The notes: a model not told the origin generated them from the sequence alone. A stretch of 24,970 nucleotides of DNA from Methanomassiliicoccales archaeon (GCA_027365715.1 DAHXLZ010000027.1:1-24970), one strand, 5' to 3'. Positions 1 to 8,534 are shown, numbered from the stretch's first letter. Program-made: numbers and translations.

Positions 1-1395
1 GAACCAAGTGCTGTATCAACAGGAGTCGTCAGAGTGGCATTGAAGTTTGCAAACGTCAGCCTTATCTCGGGCCCTCCGTACTATAACAAGACGGTCAGCC
101 TAATCATCAATACCTCCACTGGTCTCTATCAGAGCCCGAAAGTGAAGACCAACACTTCTCTCGTGATAGGCTCTTATTATCCAATAACTGTCGAGGTCAA
201 GGGTCCGGGTAATTTTGCAACCAATCAGACTTTCAATTTGCTGATTGAAAATACAGGCCCAAATATAGTGACTGCGAGCATTAATCCGAATCCGACAACC
301 CCAACAACCAGGGGCGGAGATTTCACTGTAACTGCATACGTGGTCGACAATAACCAATCTGCGTTTAATCCTCTTAATAACGGGAAGGGTATTGGGAGTA
401 TAACTGTAAGTGCTTTGGGACCCTCCCTGACAAACACATCAGTCAGTGGTTCTCCAAGATGGATGAATACCACAAACTATTCCGGAATATTCACATTATC
501 AGGAAAAGTGAATTCCACTGCCTCTGGGGTGGAACCGTTCGTGATAACCGCCACTGACATAAACGGCAATAAAGCACACTATACTGTTGAGCTGGTAGTG
601 CTTCAAACCCTCAATTCAAGTTCCTCACTGAATCAGTCGTATCCTTCGAAATATTTTGGATATACAAGCATGAGTTTTTCACAGTTCAGCTGGAGAAATA
701 TGAGTACGGGTGCAAACCCCAATTATAATTCCGGATATAGCATACCTGCTAGCGACGTTTATGTCGCTAACGGGAATAGTCCCAATACCGCTTCTGGCAT
801 TTATTTCAATCTCGTCCTTGAAAATCACAACTGGTCTGGAAAGGCGACGACTTCGAAAGACATCTATCTTGATGGATTTTCCCAGATTGCTTTTGTATTT
901 TTCGGTCTTTCACCTGGAAACAGTAATAAATTCTATACAGATATGTCATTTATGGTCATGAATAAAACTGCAGGCGCAACAGAATGGGTCGTGAACTCAT
1001 CTGGCACGCCAGGATACCATCAAACCCAGGTAAGTTCAAGTTCAAGCAGTAATACTTATCCTGCTCTCGGAAGCCCTTCTAATCCCTATAACTCACTAAA
1101 CTATGTCCTTCTTCCTGCAGCGATTGGTGGAGTTGCTGTTCCGGCAAATGTGAGTTTCGGAATATCGGAGTCGTCGCTGGCGACAAATTCGCCGATTCCA
1201 CCGCTAACCACGACCGGCGGCCCTTTTACGACGAGCGCGTTTGGTAGTAGCGAAGTAGGTAGTCCGGCAGTATCCGCTGATTTCCTGATTCTTTTTGGAT
1301 ATTTATGGCCAGCGGAAAGTCAACCGACATCCCTGACGACCACGGGGATACCATATGGGCAATCACTTCCGTTCACCGGCATATATTGGTATTGA
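1..1395 (+). CDS. Secreted Ig-like surface protein, 5' end cut by window
   Basis: The frame is open from base 1, so the gene starts upstream of the window; the GTG at 34 is only the first in-frame start-like codon. The visible 464 residues are rich in Ser, Thr, Asn, Gly and Pro, with many N-x-S/T sequons and beta-strand-like stretches. This fits an exported, probably N-glycosylated archaeal cell-surface or S-layer-type protein. A segment near residues 90-120, with an NPNPTTP turn followed by a hydrophobic strand, resembles an Ig-like or CARDB-type domain boundary. There is no C-terminal membrane segment: the protein ends in GIYWY, so anchoring, if any, lies in the missing N-terminal part or is non-covalent. 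No enzymatic motif was recognised. The gene is convergent with the ABM-domain gene, 54 bases away. Confidence 0.75.
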   Translation, partial: EPSAVSTGVVRVALKFANVSLISGPPYYNKTVSLIINTSTGLYQSPKVKTNTSLVIGSYYPITVEVKGPGNFATNQTFNLLIENTGPNIVTASINPNPTTPTTRGGDFTVTAYVVDNNQSAFNPLNNGKGIGSITVSALGPSLTNTSVSGSPRWMNTTNYSGIFTLSGKVNSTASGVEPFVITATDINGNKAHYTVELVVLQTLNSSSSLNQSYPSKYFGYTSMSFSQFSWRNMSTGANPNYNSGYSIPASDVYVANGNSPNTASGIYFNLVLENHNWSGKATTSKDIYLDGFSQIAFVFFGLSPGNSNKFYTDMSFMVMNKTAGATEWVVNSSGTPGYHQTQVSSSSSSNTYPALGSPSNPYNSLNYVLLPAAIGGVAVPANVSFGISESSLATNSPIPPLTTTGGPFTTSAFGSSEVGSPAVSADFLILFGYLWPAESQPTSLTTTGIPYGQSLPFTGIYWY

Positions 1396-1449
1396 CGAAT
1401 TTTGAAGCAGAGCATAAAATATGTTCAGATCTTTACTTCTTCCTCAGGT

Positions 1450-1731
1450 CTATCTGTTGTAAATCTTATGGTAGGGTCTGGCCAGTAAGAACTGTGGTCC
1501 CTCAGCCTTTACGTCTGAAAACTCCTTTGACTTGATCAGCTTCTCAAACGACTCCATGTCCCTCCACTCGGAATATATGAGATAGCTGTTCTGCTGATCA
1601 ACTCTCTTGTAGAGCAATGCGGAAACGAATCCATCCATCTTCTTTATTTCTTCTACCACACCGCCAAACATTTTCTCAAATTCGCTTTCCTTGCCTAGTA
1701 TCACATCGTAGTATAGGCCAACTGTCAGCAT
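1450..1731 (-). CDS. ABM-domain (antibiotic biosynthesis monooxygenase-like) protein
   Basis: A 93-residue protein with the ABM ferredoxin-like fold pattern: an opening strand (MLTVGLYYDV), a helix with Glu and Lys, the MDGFVSALLYKR strand, then YLIYSEWRDMESFEKL and a C-terminal strand. ABM proteins are small dimeric proteins that include quinol monooxygenases and IsdG-type heme-degrading enzymes; many archaeal members have no known role. The start at 1731 is preferred because GGTGAT lies 3 bases upstream and the domain begins there. An open frame to 1794 would add 21 residues without domain character. Heme degradation cannot be claimed from sequence alone. The nearest upstream gene on the same strand is more than 300 bases away, so it is probably transcribed singly. 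Confidence 0.75.
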   Translation of the reverse strand: MLTVGLYYDVILGKESEFEKMFGGVVEEIKKMDGFVSALLYKRVDQQNSYLIYSEWRDMESFEKLIKSKEFSDVKAEGPQFLLARPYHKIYNR

Positions 1732-2047
1732 TCTATCACCATGAAAATGATGAATAACGGGTATATCTGTGTTGTTCGTCAAATTCGATGACACGCCGGT
1801 CCTGACCTGAAGCAGGTAACCTCATCCGAATAGAGAAGTGGCTTGGTGTTTCAGACTTTCTCTATCCTCATGAATCGTACTGAGTCCCATAAACAAATTC
1901 AGCAATAGCCGATTCCCTAACATCGATGTGGCCGATAAATTATTCATCTGTCTATCTCCCGGAAATTTCCGATAGAAGCAGCGGTCATAGGGCTCTATTG
2001 CTGTCAACCGTCAATCCCGGGTTCGTTCACAGTTGGCTTGACTGAGC
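1732..2047. other. Intergenic spacer with inverted repeats, no convincing gene
   Basis: About 316 bases between the ABM gene and the end of the pilus operon. A 61-codon minus-strand frame (1822-2007) has no recognisable domain, ribosome binding site or membrane segment and is not called. The spacer holds a perfect 12-base palindrome at 1960-1971 inside a CTAT...ATAG frame, and an 8-base inverted repeat (ATAGAGAA/TTCTCTAT) around 1829-1863. A GGTTCG-like string near 2020 does not form a T-arm, so no tRNA is called. The spacer would carry the pilus operon terminator and the ABM promoter; a GATATA-like element near 1770 is the best promoter candidate for the latter. Confidence 0.5.
1960..1971. 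repeat. 12-base perfect palindrome CGGAAATTTCCG
   Basis: CGGAAATTTCCG reads the same on both strands. It is flanked by CTAT on the left and ATAG on the right, with a few unpaired bases on the left side. It sits about 80-90 bases downstream of the pilus operon stop codon. It could be an operator or part of a terminator-like structure; its role is not known. Confidence 0.4.
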
Positions 2048-3755
2048 TCACGTCTTTAGAGCCTCGGCCTGTTGCAGAAGTCCCATTTCAGCGAGTTCCT
2101 TCTCTATTGCAGCTGTGCTCTTCTCCGGATCTCTGTAATACGCAGAGATGAGCCCTGCGACCTTCTGATAGTTGTCGAAATTCTTCTTGCGCATATATTC
2201 CAGCATGATAACCCTGCGGCGCATTTCGTTCTCCATCTGCCTGGGCGACCATCCCCTCGAGAGCCTGATTTTCTCGAATATATAGCTGTGGCCGGAAAAG
2301 TGGAAGCGGTCGTCAGCAGGATTCCAGGTGAATACTGAATTGTATATTATCTCGTTGGTCTCCGGGTCAAGGCCGACAATCTCTGTCAGTGATTTAACCC
2401 TCCTAGTCATCTTCGTGCCAACCTTCACCTGTCCCTGCAGCAGCATTATGTTCAAAGCCGTCATGAGCGACCTGGGCAGGTTGATTGGCTCGCTTTCCAT
2501 CCTGTGTATCATTGAGCTGAGGTCATCCGCATGGAATGTGGAATATGCGATGGTGCCTGTAGCCATTGCCTGAAAAACAACGTACGCTTCCTTGCCTCTG
2601 ACCTCACCTACCATGAGATACTGCGGCCGCTGCCTCATTGCAGCTGTGAGCAGATCAAACATATCGACCGCTCCGGCCATCTGGCCGGAGGACTTTCCGC
2701 CGAAACCCTCCCTCGTCACCGATGCGATCCAGTTCTCATGAGGCAGGTTGAGTTCCCTTGTGTCTTCAATGCTGATAATCTTCATCTGCGGGGGGATGAA
2801 GAGAAGAACTGCGTTGAGTGTTGTCGTCTTCCCGCTCGCCGTGCCGCCGCAGACCATCATTGAGCTGCCGTACTCTATGCACAGCCATAGATAGGCCATC
2901 ATGTCAATGCTCATTGTTTTGAAGCGCATCAGGTCGATGGGCGTGAACGGGTCATCCTTGAATCTTCTTATTGTGAAAGAAGAGCCTTTCTTTGTCACAT
3001 GCTTTCCGAGCGTTGCGTTAAGCCTTGAACCGTCTGGAAGGGTGGCGTCAAGCATCGGGTTTGCCACCGATATTGTCTTTCCCGAACGCTGCGCGAGCCA
3101 GACAACAAAAGCGTCGAGGTCCGGCTCCTTCTCGAATCTGATGTTTGAGCGTATGGAACCGTATTTTCTGTGGAAAATGAAGATAGGTATGTTCACTCCG
3201 TCACAGGAAACATCCTCCACATTGCTGTCAAGCATTACCCCTTCTATGTTTCCCAGGCCGGTGAGGTCTCTGCTGAGATAGTAAAAAACCCTCTCCATCG
3301 AAAGAGGGTTGAGTGAAATATCGATTGCATGCATAATTTCCAGCGTCGCTTTCTTGAGGAGATTCTCCCTGTCCTCCTTATTCTCGAGCGGACTCATGAT
3401 GATCGTTGTCACCAGCGCTTCCTTCAGCTTCGTCAGCACACCCCTCTCGTCGATGGAGAGCGGCGGCTCAATCAGCTCGTAAATGTATTCATTCAGAATG
3501 GTGTCGTATTTTATCCTGGCAAAGGAGTACGGGTCCTTGAGCGGTGTGAGCTCAACTTCCTCCTGGCTTTTTTTCAGTTATGAGCGGTATGGGTGTGATT
3601 TTCGAACTGTGACCCTGGCTGTATTCGTCTTCAGTAATCCTGATTTTGACAGGCTTGCTGGCAATCGTGTTGAGGAACTGCACGTACCTTGACCTCAGGC
3701 CCTGTTTTCGCCTCTTCTGCTCCTGTGCTTCTGTGTCCCTTTCCGCAACAGTCAC
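2048..3755 (-). CDS. Type IV pilus/Tad-like secretion ATPase 2, interrupted by a frameshift
   Basis: A second hexameric motor ATPase of the TadA/GspE/ArlI family, paralogous to the one at 5758-7485. The reading frame is split. The N-terminal part (GTG at 3755 to a stop near 3552) and the main part (open from just after the A7 tract; first usable start GTG at 3439) join smoothly if one base is dropped from the run of seven A at 3568-3574 (minus strand). The joined protein has about 568 residues, like its paralogue, and the segment VELTPLKDPYSF...KYD then aligns with VIEIYPVKQMYSF...TYD there. In the 463-residue main part, Walker A (GGTASGKTT) is at 198-206, the Asp box EDTRE at 225-229, Walker B (YLMVGEVRG) at 274-282 and STFHAD at 300-305. 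The histidine of the usual TGH is Thr296. It follows TadC-like gene 2 by 4 bases, last in the operon. It may be a damaged gene, a sequencing error or a programmed shift. Confidence 0.85.
3568..3574 (-). other. A7 homopolymer at the frameshift in ATPase 2
   Basis: On the coding (minus) strand the sequence is GAAAAAAAGCCAG. Read in the upstream frame it runs ...TEKKPGGS and stops at TGA. With six A it would read ...TEKSQEEVELTPL and continue through the whole ATPase. The downstream frame has a TAA just upstream of the A run, so it has no start of its own there. This places the lesion, or recoding site, between 3552 and about 3578. Confidence 0.85.
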
Positions 3756-3759
3756 CGGC

Positions 3760-4683
3760 TCATGCCCCCAGGAAGAAATGCATGAAAACGAAACCTATCG
3801 CCAGCATGATTGCACTGTGCCTCATCCCGTTCGACATTCTGCCATCCTGGATGACGCCGGCCATTATCCCGTCTCCTGTTGCATGAACTATTACCGCGAT
3901 GTAAAACGCCAGCGTCACAGGCCCTATTGCAAGCACATTGACAGTTGAAACACCGCTTCCCGACAGCACGCCGCCTGTGTTCTGAAGCTGCGATCCGGCC
4001 TTCTTGATTTCCGGTATGAAGGTGGCCTCGAGTATGAATATCGTTGCGAGGAAAACAGCGAACGAGATGTAGATGACGACCATGTATGTGCTCATGGCTA
4101 TCGTCCTTTCCTTCCTGTCCAGGATTCTTTCCCTCGAGTCGTGGGCAATCATGTTCAGCACATCGGAAACAGCACCGCCCGCGTCACTCGCCTTGATAAT
4201 TATGTTTGAAATCCTTGTTATGAGAATGCTGTTCATTCTCTCAGAGAAGAGCCTGATTGCCTCCGTAGCCGGTATTCCCCAGTCAATCTGTGCTGCCATC
4301 CTGCGTATTTCAGGCGTCAGCCTTCCATACTTTCCGTCTGACGCAACCACAATGGCCTGCGCAAGCGTCATGCCGAACCTGCCGGCTTCCGCAACATCCC
4401 TGAGGAAATCAGGCACTCTGTCCTCAATCTGTGAGATCTTCCTTACCTCAATGCCCGAATACATTCCGTACGGGCCCATGAATGAAGCAAGTGCGAGTAC
4501 AATCCAGTCAAGAATTCCCATTCCTGCATAATTGACGCTGTTAACCAGGCCGACTATGCCTATCAGTATGAACAGCATCATGGCTGCTATTGAGCCAATC
4601 AGTATCTGCTTTCCCAGATCCTTCTTTACATTCAGCAGTGGTTTCAAATCAACGTATGACGCGACATTTGCATTTTCACTCAT
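3760..4683 (-). CDS. Pilus membrane platform protein 2 (TadC/ArlJ-like, T2SSF domain)
   Basis: A 307-residue polytopic membrane protein of the T2SSF (GspF/PilC/TadC/ArlJ) family, which forms the inner-membrane platform turned by the motor ATPase. Membrane segments are visible at about 26-50 and 57-76, then two or three C-terminal ones. The cytosolic T2SSF helix bundle lies between (PDFLRDVAEAGRFGMTLAQAI, then ERMNSILITRISNIIIKASDAGG). It is shorter at the N-terminus than its upstream partner, like the C-terminal half of ArlJ. The ATG at 4683 overlaps the upstream stop as ATGA, with GGAGG at 4691-4695 seven bases upstream, so translation is coupled. ATPase 2 starts 4 bases after its stop. Family confidence is high; whether it forms a hetero-oligomer with platform protein 1 is inference. 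Confidence 0.88.
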   Translation of the reverse strand: MSENANVASYVDLKPLLNVKKDLGKQILIGSIAAMMLFILIGIVGLVNSVNYAGMGILDWIVLALASFMGPYGMYSGIEVRKISQIEDRVPDFLRDVAEAGRFGMTLAQAIVVASDGKYGRLTPEIRRMAAQIDWGIPATEAIRLFSERMNSILITRISNIIIKASDAGGAVSDVLNMIAHDSRERILDRKERTIAMSTYMVVIYISFAVFLATIFILEATFIPEIKKAGSQLQNTGGVLSGSGVSTVNVLAIGPVTLAFYIAVIVHATGDGIMAGVIQDGRMSNGMRHSAIMLAIGFVFMHFFLGA

Positions 4684-5765
4684 TGTGCCGCCTCCTTTCC
4701 CATGTTCCAGACAAAGAATATGAAGCCGGCCTGGGAAGCCGGTATCATCAGTAACACTACAACGTAAAGCAGAAGTACCGTTAATGAGAGCGGTTGCCCG
4801 AATATCACAGCTGCAGGCGCTGAACCGCCGCCGCCGTTAACGATGGCCATGATGGCCATAATCACTACAAGGAAGAGCGGGAAGGCAACGACCACGGTCA
4901 CGAATGTTTCGGCAAAGAGACCAAGCGTCTCCATATCCCTCTTTGTGTTGAGTTTATCCTCCTTTTCAAACTGTTCGGCCTTTGCAAGGAAGTAAGGTTT
5001 AAGGTGCCCTCCTGATGTTGCCGTTGTTACAACACCCTGCAGGAAATCCTGGAATTTATTCGAAGGAGTTCTGGATGCCGCATTCCTGATGGCAGTGAGA
5101 ATATCCACTCCAAGAAGCGTCGTATCCCTGGTAATCCATTCCGCTTCCTTCTGAATTTCACCGTATATCGACTGCTTTGCAAGCTCACCGAATATTACAT
5201 CTATATTCACATCAGCTGAAGCAAGAGCAGAAATGAAGCTCATGGCACTCCCTATGTGCCTGTTTATGTTTCTTGCCCTTGTATTGGCCTTTGATGAAGG
5301 CACCGACTGGATTATGAAGTAGGTGACTGCCGGCAGCAAAATCGCAGGAAGCAGTATTCCCAGAATCCTGAGTGCTGCAATCTGGTGGAGGAATGTAAGT
5401 ATTATGCCTCCGAAGACCACGCCAATGAACAATCCCGCAACAAAAACAATGAGCGTTGTCATCCAGGCAAATGCCATGTACTCTTCCGGCCTTATCTTCA
5501 TGTGCGCCTTGATTAGATTATCTTCAAGCAACTGGTTTGGCTTGAATCTGGCTTCAACAAACCGGTGCATTGTTCTCCAGCAGAACTGCTGATAAGGTGA
5601 GAGTTTGACATAGTCAGGTACTGTTCCGGCCGGCAGCCTGATCGGGTGGGCACCCTCAATCATGCGCTTTGATTTGACCGTCTTGGTCCCGAGGAAGCTC
5701 TTCTTCACGCTTTCAAACCTGTTGAACAGGTTTGACTCATCCTGCTGACCTTCCTGACTAGACAA
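4680..5765 (-). CDS. Pilus membrane platform protein 1 (TadC/ArlJ-like, T2SSF domain)
   Basis: A 361-residue membrane protein with a basic cytosolic N-terminus of about 95 residues and membrane segments near 98-125 and 133-154. A T2SSF-type cytosolic bundle follows (GSAMSFISALASADVNIDVIFGELAK, then FLQGVVTTATSGGHLKPYFL), and two more segments lie near the C-terminus. It belongs to the archaeal TadC/ArlJ platform family and should dock with ATPase 1 encoded just upstream. The start is TTG at 5765, overlapping the end of ATPase 1 by 8 bases. It is chosen because a strong GGAGGGTG lies at 5772-5779, six bases upstream, and the next Met is at residue 35. The ATGA overlap with platform protein 2 suggests coordinated production of the two. 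Confidence 0.88.
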   Translation of the reverse strand: MSSQEGQQDESNLFNRFESVKKSFLGTKTVKSKRMIEGAHPIRLPAGTVPDYVKLSPYQQFCWRTMHRFVEARFKPNQLLEDNLIKAHMKIRPEEYMAFAWMTTLIVFVAGLFIGVVFGGIILTFLHQIAALRILGILLPAILLPAVTYFIIQSVPSSKANTRARNINRHIGSAMSFISALASADVNIDVIFGELAKQSIYGEIQKEAEWITRDTTLLGVDILTAIRNAASRTPSNKFQDFLQGVVTTATSGGHLKPYFLAKAEQFEKEDKLNTKRDMETLGLFAETFVTVVVAFPLFLVVIMAIMAIVNGGGGSAPAAVIFGQPLSLTVLLLYVVVLLMIPASQAGFIFFVWNMGKEAAQ

Positions 5766-7485
5766 CTATTACACCCTCCTCTCCGGAGTGCTTTTCCAGT
5801 ACTGAACGCACTTCTTTCATCGTTCCTTCCTGATCTCTGTAGTACCTGTTGATGAGGGACCATATTTCCATGTGATTGTTCAGGTTCCTCTTCACCAGGA
5901 ATTTGATAAGGTCTATCCTCCTGTTGAACTCGTCACTGAGCTCCTCGTGCGTCCAGTTTTTGAGCTCCATGAGCTTGTCGAACAGTGCGCTGTGACCCTT
6001 GAATATAAAAACGTCTCTGGCCTGATCCCATTCGAAAACCACGTTGGTTATAATCTCGTTTGTCCCCGGTTCAAAACCGATGAGTTCAACAATGGTTTTG
6101 ATCCTCCTTGCGTTCTCTTTGCCCACTCTTACCTGCTGCTGAACTACTACTGTCCTCAATGCTGTCAGCAGTATTCTGGGTATGTTGATAGGCGGGTTTT
6201 CCAGCCTGTTTATCATCAGTTTGACGCTGTCTGCATGCATCGTGGAGTAGGTTGTATGGCCGGTGGCCATCGCCTGGAACATCGTGTACGCCTCCTTACC
6301 GCGGACTTCACCCACAATTATGTAGTTGGGCCTCTGCCTCAGTGCAGCGCGCACCAGGTCAAACATATCAATCTCACCAGGTGCCTTGCCGTCTGCATTC
6401 CTCTCCCCGACACCGGATCTTGTGCTGCCGGGAATCCAGTTCTCATGGGGAAGATTGATTTCCCTCGTATCCTCCATTGTAACAATTTTTGCACTTGGTG
6501 GAATGAAAAGCGAAATCGCATTGAGTGTGGAAGTCTTGCCATTTCCTGTGCCTCCCACTATCATGCCCGACTCTCCGGCTTCCACACTCATCCAGAAGTA
6601 CGCCATCATTTCCGGCGATGCGGTGCCGTAATTTATCATGTCTACCGGTGTAAATGGTTTCTCCTTGAACAGCCTGATCGTGAATGACGAACCGCGGCTC
6701 GTGACTTCTCTGGCATACGTCGCCTGGAGCCTGTGCCCTTCGGGCGTTGTTCCGTCAAGTATGGGGCTTGAAACACTGATCTGTTTGCCGCATTTCTGTC
6801 CAAGGAAGACAACAAAGGAATTCAGTTTCTCTTCATCATTGAACACAATATTCGTCTTGACGCTCTCATATTTCCTGTGGAAGACGAATATTGGTACACC
6901 GACACCATCACAGCTCACATCCTCGCTGTTTATGTCATGCATGAAAACATCGACCGGGCCGTATCCCATGAAATCCCTGATGATGTAGTAGGCGAGCTTG
7001 TCCTTCGTGATTGGTGTATTATTCAGCCCTCTTGTACTCAAAAAACTTTCAATACTTCTGCGCAGATATTCACGCCTGTCCATATGTGAGAGCTGTTTGT
7101 ACTCATAATCAAGTGTTCTCTGAAGAGAATCCTTCAGCAGGGCGAGCAGTTTTGTTTCAGCATCGGTCAGTTGAGGCTCTATCGCCTCCAGAAGATATCC
7201 GCTCGATTCAGTGTCATACGTGACCCTGATGAATGAATACATCTGCTTTACGGGGTATATTTCAATAACTTCCATTGTGGGCGAACGCAGTGGAGGTATG
7301 GTGGTATATGGCGAACCTTTTCCTTCTGACCACTCCATTTTCCTGCTCACCTCATCCTTCGGCATCATGATCTTTATTCGCCTGTTTCCTCTTTTTGAAA
7401 GGAAACGCTTGTAACTCTCGCCTATCAGCGAGGAAATGCTCCTTCTCTCTGCATCGCTATTTTCTGTTTCGGCTGTCGATGCCAT
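5758..7485 (-). CDS. Type IV pilus/Tad-like secretion ATPase 1 (TadA/ArlI family)
   Basis: A 575-residue motor ATPase expected to power pilin polymerisation at the cytosolic face of the membrane. A variable N-terminal domain (1-170) is followed by the PAS-like N2 region and the RecA-like core. Motifs: Walker A GGTGNGKTS at 311-319, Asp box EDTRE at 338-342, Walker B YIIVGEVRG at 388-396 and His box TGHTTYSTMHAD at 408-419. All catalytic motifs look intact. Two ATGs compete: one at 7491 overlaps the pilin stop as ATGA, while the one at 7485 lies exactly six bases from GGAGGA (7492-7497). The second is chosen because the same six-base spacing recurs at 5765 and 15952. The gene sits between the pilin and platform protein 1. 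Length fits archaeal ArlI/TadA-like ATPases. Confidence 0.92.
   Translation of the reverse strand: MASTAETENSDAERRSISSLIGESYKRFLSKRGNRRIKIMMPKDEVSRKMEWSEGKGSPYTTIPPLRSPTMEVIEIYPVKQMYSFIRVTYDTESSGYLLEAIEPQLTDAETKLLALLKDSLQRTLDYEYKQLSHMDRREYLRRSIESFLSTRGLNNTPITKDKLAYYIIRDFMGYGPVDVFMHDINSEDVSCDGVGVPIFVFHRKYESVKTNIVFNDEEKLNSFVVFLGQKCGKQISVSSPILDGTTPEGHRLQATYAREVTSRGSSFTIRLFKEKPFTPVDMINYGTASPEMMAYFWMSVEAGESGMIVGGTGNGKTSTLNAISLFIPPSAKIVTMEDTREINLPHENWIPGSTRSGVGERNADGKAPGEIDMFDLVRAALRQRPNYIIVGEVRGKEAYTMFQAMATGHTTYSTMHADSVKLMINRLENPPINIPRILLTALRTVVVQQQVRVGKENARRIKTIVELIGFEPGTNEIITNVVFEWDQARDVFIFKGHSALFDKLMELKNWTHEELSDEFNRRIDLIKFLVKRNLNNHMEIWSLINRYYRDQEGTMKEVRSVLEKHSGEEGVIVV
5772..5779 (-). promoter_or_regulatory. 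Shine-Dalgarno deciding the TTG start of platform protein 1
   Basis: GGAGGGTG on the minus strand, six bases before TTG at 5765 and inside the last codons of ATPase 1. It supports a TTG start with overlap-coupled translation. Confidence 0.7.
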
Positions 7486-7487
7486 TT

Positions 7488-8429
7488 TCATTCCTCCACA
7501 GAGATGCTTACTATTGCGGTTGAAAGCGTGACCTGCCTGACACTGTTGAGTGTTACAGTCAGTTCGTAATTCTGGAAGCTGTTTTCTACTGGTTTATGCA
7601 CGACGTAGTTAGGCGGCTGGAGACCCGCCTGCGCAAATGTTGAATTGAAGAAATTTCCCCAAGCTGTGGCAAACGGCGTAAATATTGTGATTTTTATCGG
7701 TCCTATCTGTCCTGTTCCGTTTGTATATGTGTTCTGTGTGAATGAGAGAAGCTGTGAGTTCAGGCCCACGGTGTTCGTCCCCGAGAATGTTATATTCGAA
7801 GATGTCGGCGTCACAACAGACATCTGAAGCAGGCTTAGAGAGATTCCCGCTTTCGCGCTGATTGTGAAGCCGGGGTTTGCAAGCATAACCTGCCCGCCGC
7901 TCTGTTGTCCGAGTATGACCGCATCATTCTCATAAAGCACCGATTGCGGTATGTAGTACCTGTTAGGTATGTTTACAACAACCCCGCCGCCCGAAAGTGA
8001 ATTTTCTCTGTATGTCTGTCCGTTAAATGTGTAATTGAAGGAGACTGAAAAAGATGGATCCTGCTGCTTGCCCGCTACAGGTATCACGCCAAGCTGTCCC
8101 TGCGTTCCAGTAGCGAACATCGGCACTCCTGCTGAACCAAGCGTCACAGGGCTGTAGGAGGACAGTGTGTTGGACTGCGAGTTGATGTAATAGAGCATCA
8201 TGCTGTCTATGCTCTGCTTCAGGTTTGATATCTGAGTCACAACTTGACTGTCATGATGGTGCTCGTTGCCCGTCATCATGGAAGGAACATAATGGTTTGT
8301 GAATATGCCCAGGAGGGAAAGGAAGACGAGCAGTGCAAGTATTGTTCCCACAACCGAAGCCACCCCCTCTCTGTCTTTCATCTTCCTGGATGGCCGTATA
8401 ACTGATTCAGCTTTGAACACACGTGGCAT
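7488..8429 (-). CDS. Archaeal type IV pilin-like protein, class III signal peptide
   Basis: A 313-residue secreted protein with the archaeal type IV pilin N-terminal signature: basic/acidic KMKDREG followed by the hydrophobic VASVVGTILALLVFLSLLGIF. Cleavage by the archaeal prepilin peptidase is predicted after Gly22, leaving Val1 of the mature pilin. The rest is Ser/Thr/Asn-rich beta-strand sequence with N-glycosylation sequons, much longer than a minimal pilin, so it could be a major adhesive pilin or a tip subunit. The start is uncertain: TTG 8453, GTG 8438, ATG 8429 or ATG 8381 (MKDREG). ATG 8429 is chosen because it lies about 40 bases from a TATA-like box at 8467-8475. It is first in the pilus operon and its stop overlaps the ATG at 7491. 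Confidence 0.82.
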   Translation of the reverse strand: MPRVFKAESVIRPSRKMKDREGVASVVGTILALLVFLSLLGIFTNHYVPSMMTGNEHHHDSQVVTQISNLKQSIDSMMLYYINSQSNTLSSYSPVTLGSAGVPMFATGTQGQLGVIPVAGKQQDPSFSVSFNYTFNGQTYRENSLSGGGVVVNIPNRYYIPQSVLYENDAVILGQQSGGQVMLANPGFTISAKAGISLSLLQMSVVTPTSSNITFSGTNTVGLNSQLLSFTQNTYTNGTGQIGPIKITIFTPFATAWGNFFNSTFAQAGLQPPNYVVHKPVENSFQNYELTVTLNSVRQVTLSTAIVSISVEE

Positions 8430-8466
8430 CAGGTGCACTTGTCCGAAGCTCAAAACCCACCGGTGA

Positions 8467-8475
8467 ATTATTTAA
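8467..8475 (-). promoter_or_regulatory. Putative TATA box of the pilus operon
   Basis: The minus strand reads AATTAAATAATTC here, the best AT-rich TATA-like element upstream of the pilin. A transcript starting about 25 bases downstream would begin near 8443, giving a short leader before GTG 8438 or ATG 8429. No experimental support. Confidence 0.45.
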
Positions 8476-8534
8476 TTGTGATGCTCTGGTTATCATGCGC
8501 TGCGTGACTGGTCTGAATCGGCGGGAATAATGTG

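Noticed and set aside
1027..1050. Short AAGTTC tandem repeat in the first surface gene
   Set aside because: Only two to three imperfect units coding for a serine run; too short to call a repeat locus.
1822..2007. 61-codon minus-strand open frame in the spacer
   Set aside because: No domain, no ribosome binding site, no membrane segment, and composition typical of non-coding sequence.
1985..2035. GGTTCG-containing string resembling a tRNA T-arm
   Set aside because: The flanking five bases do not pair, and no acceptor or anticodon stem can be formed around it.
5872..6687. 271-codon plus-strand open frame antisense to ATPase 1
   Set aside because: Opposite strand of a conserved ATPase; Cys/His-rich translation arises from the reversed codons and is not a zinc-binding domain.
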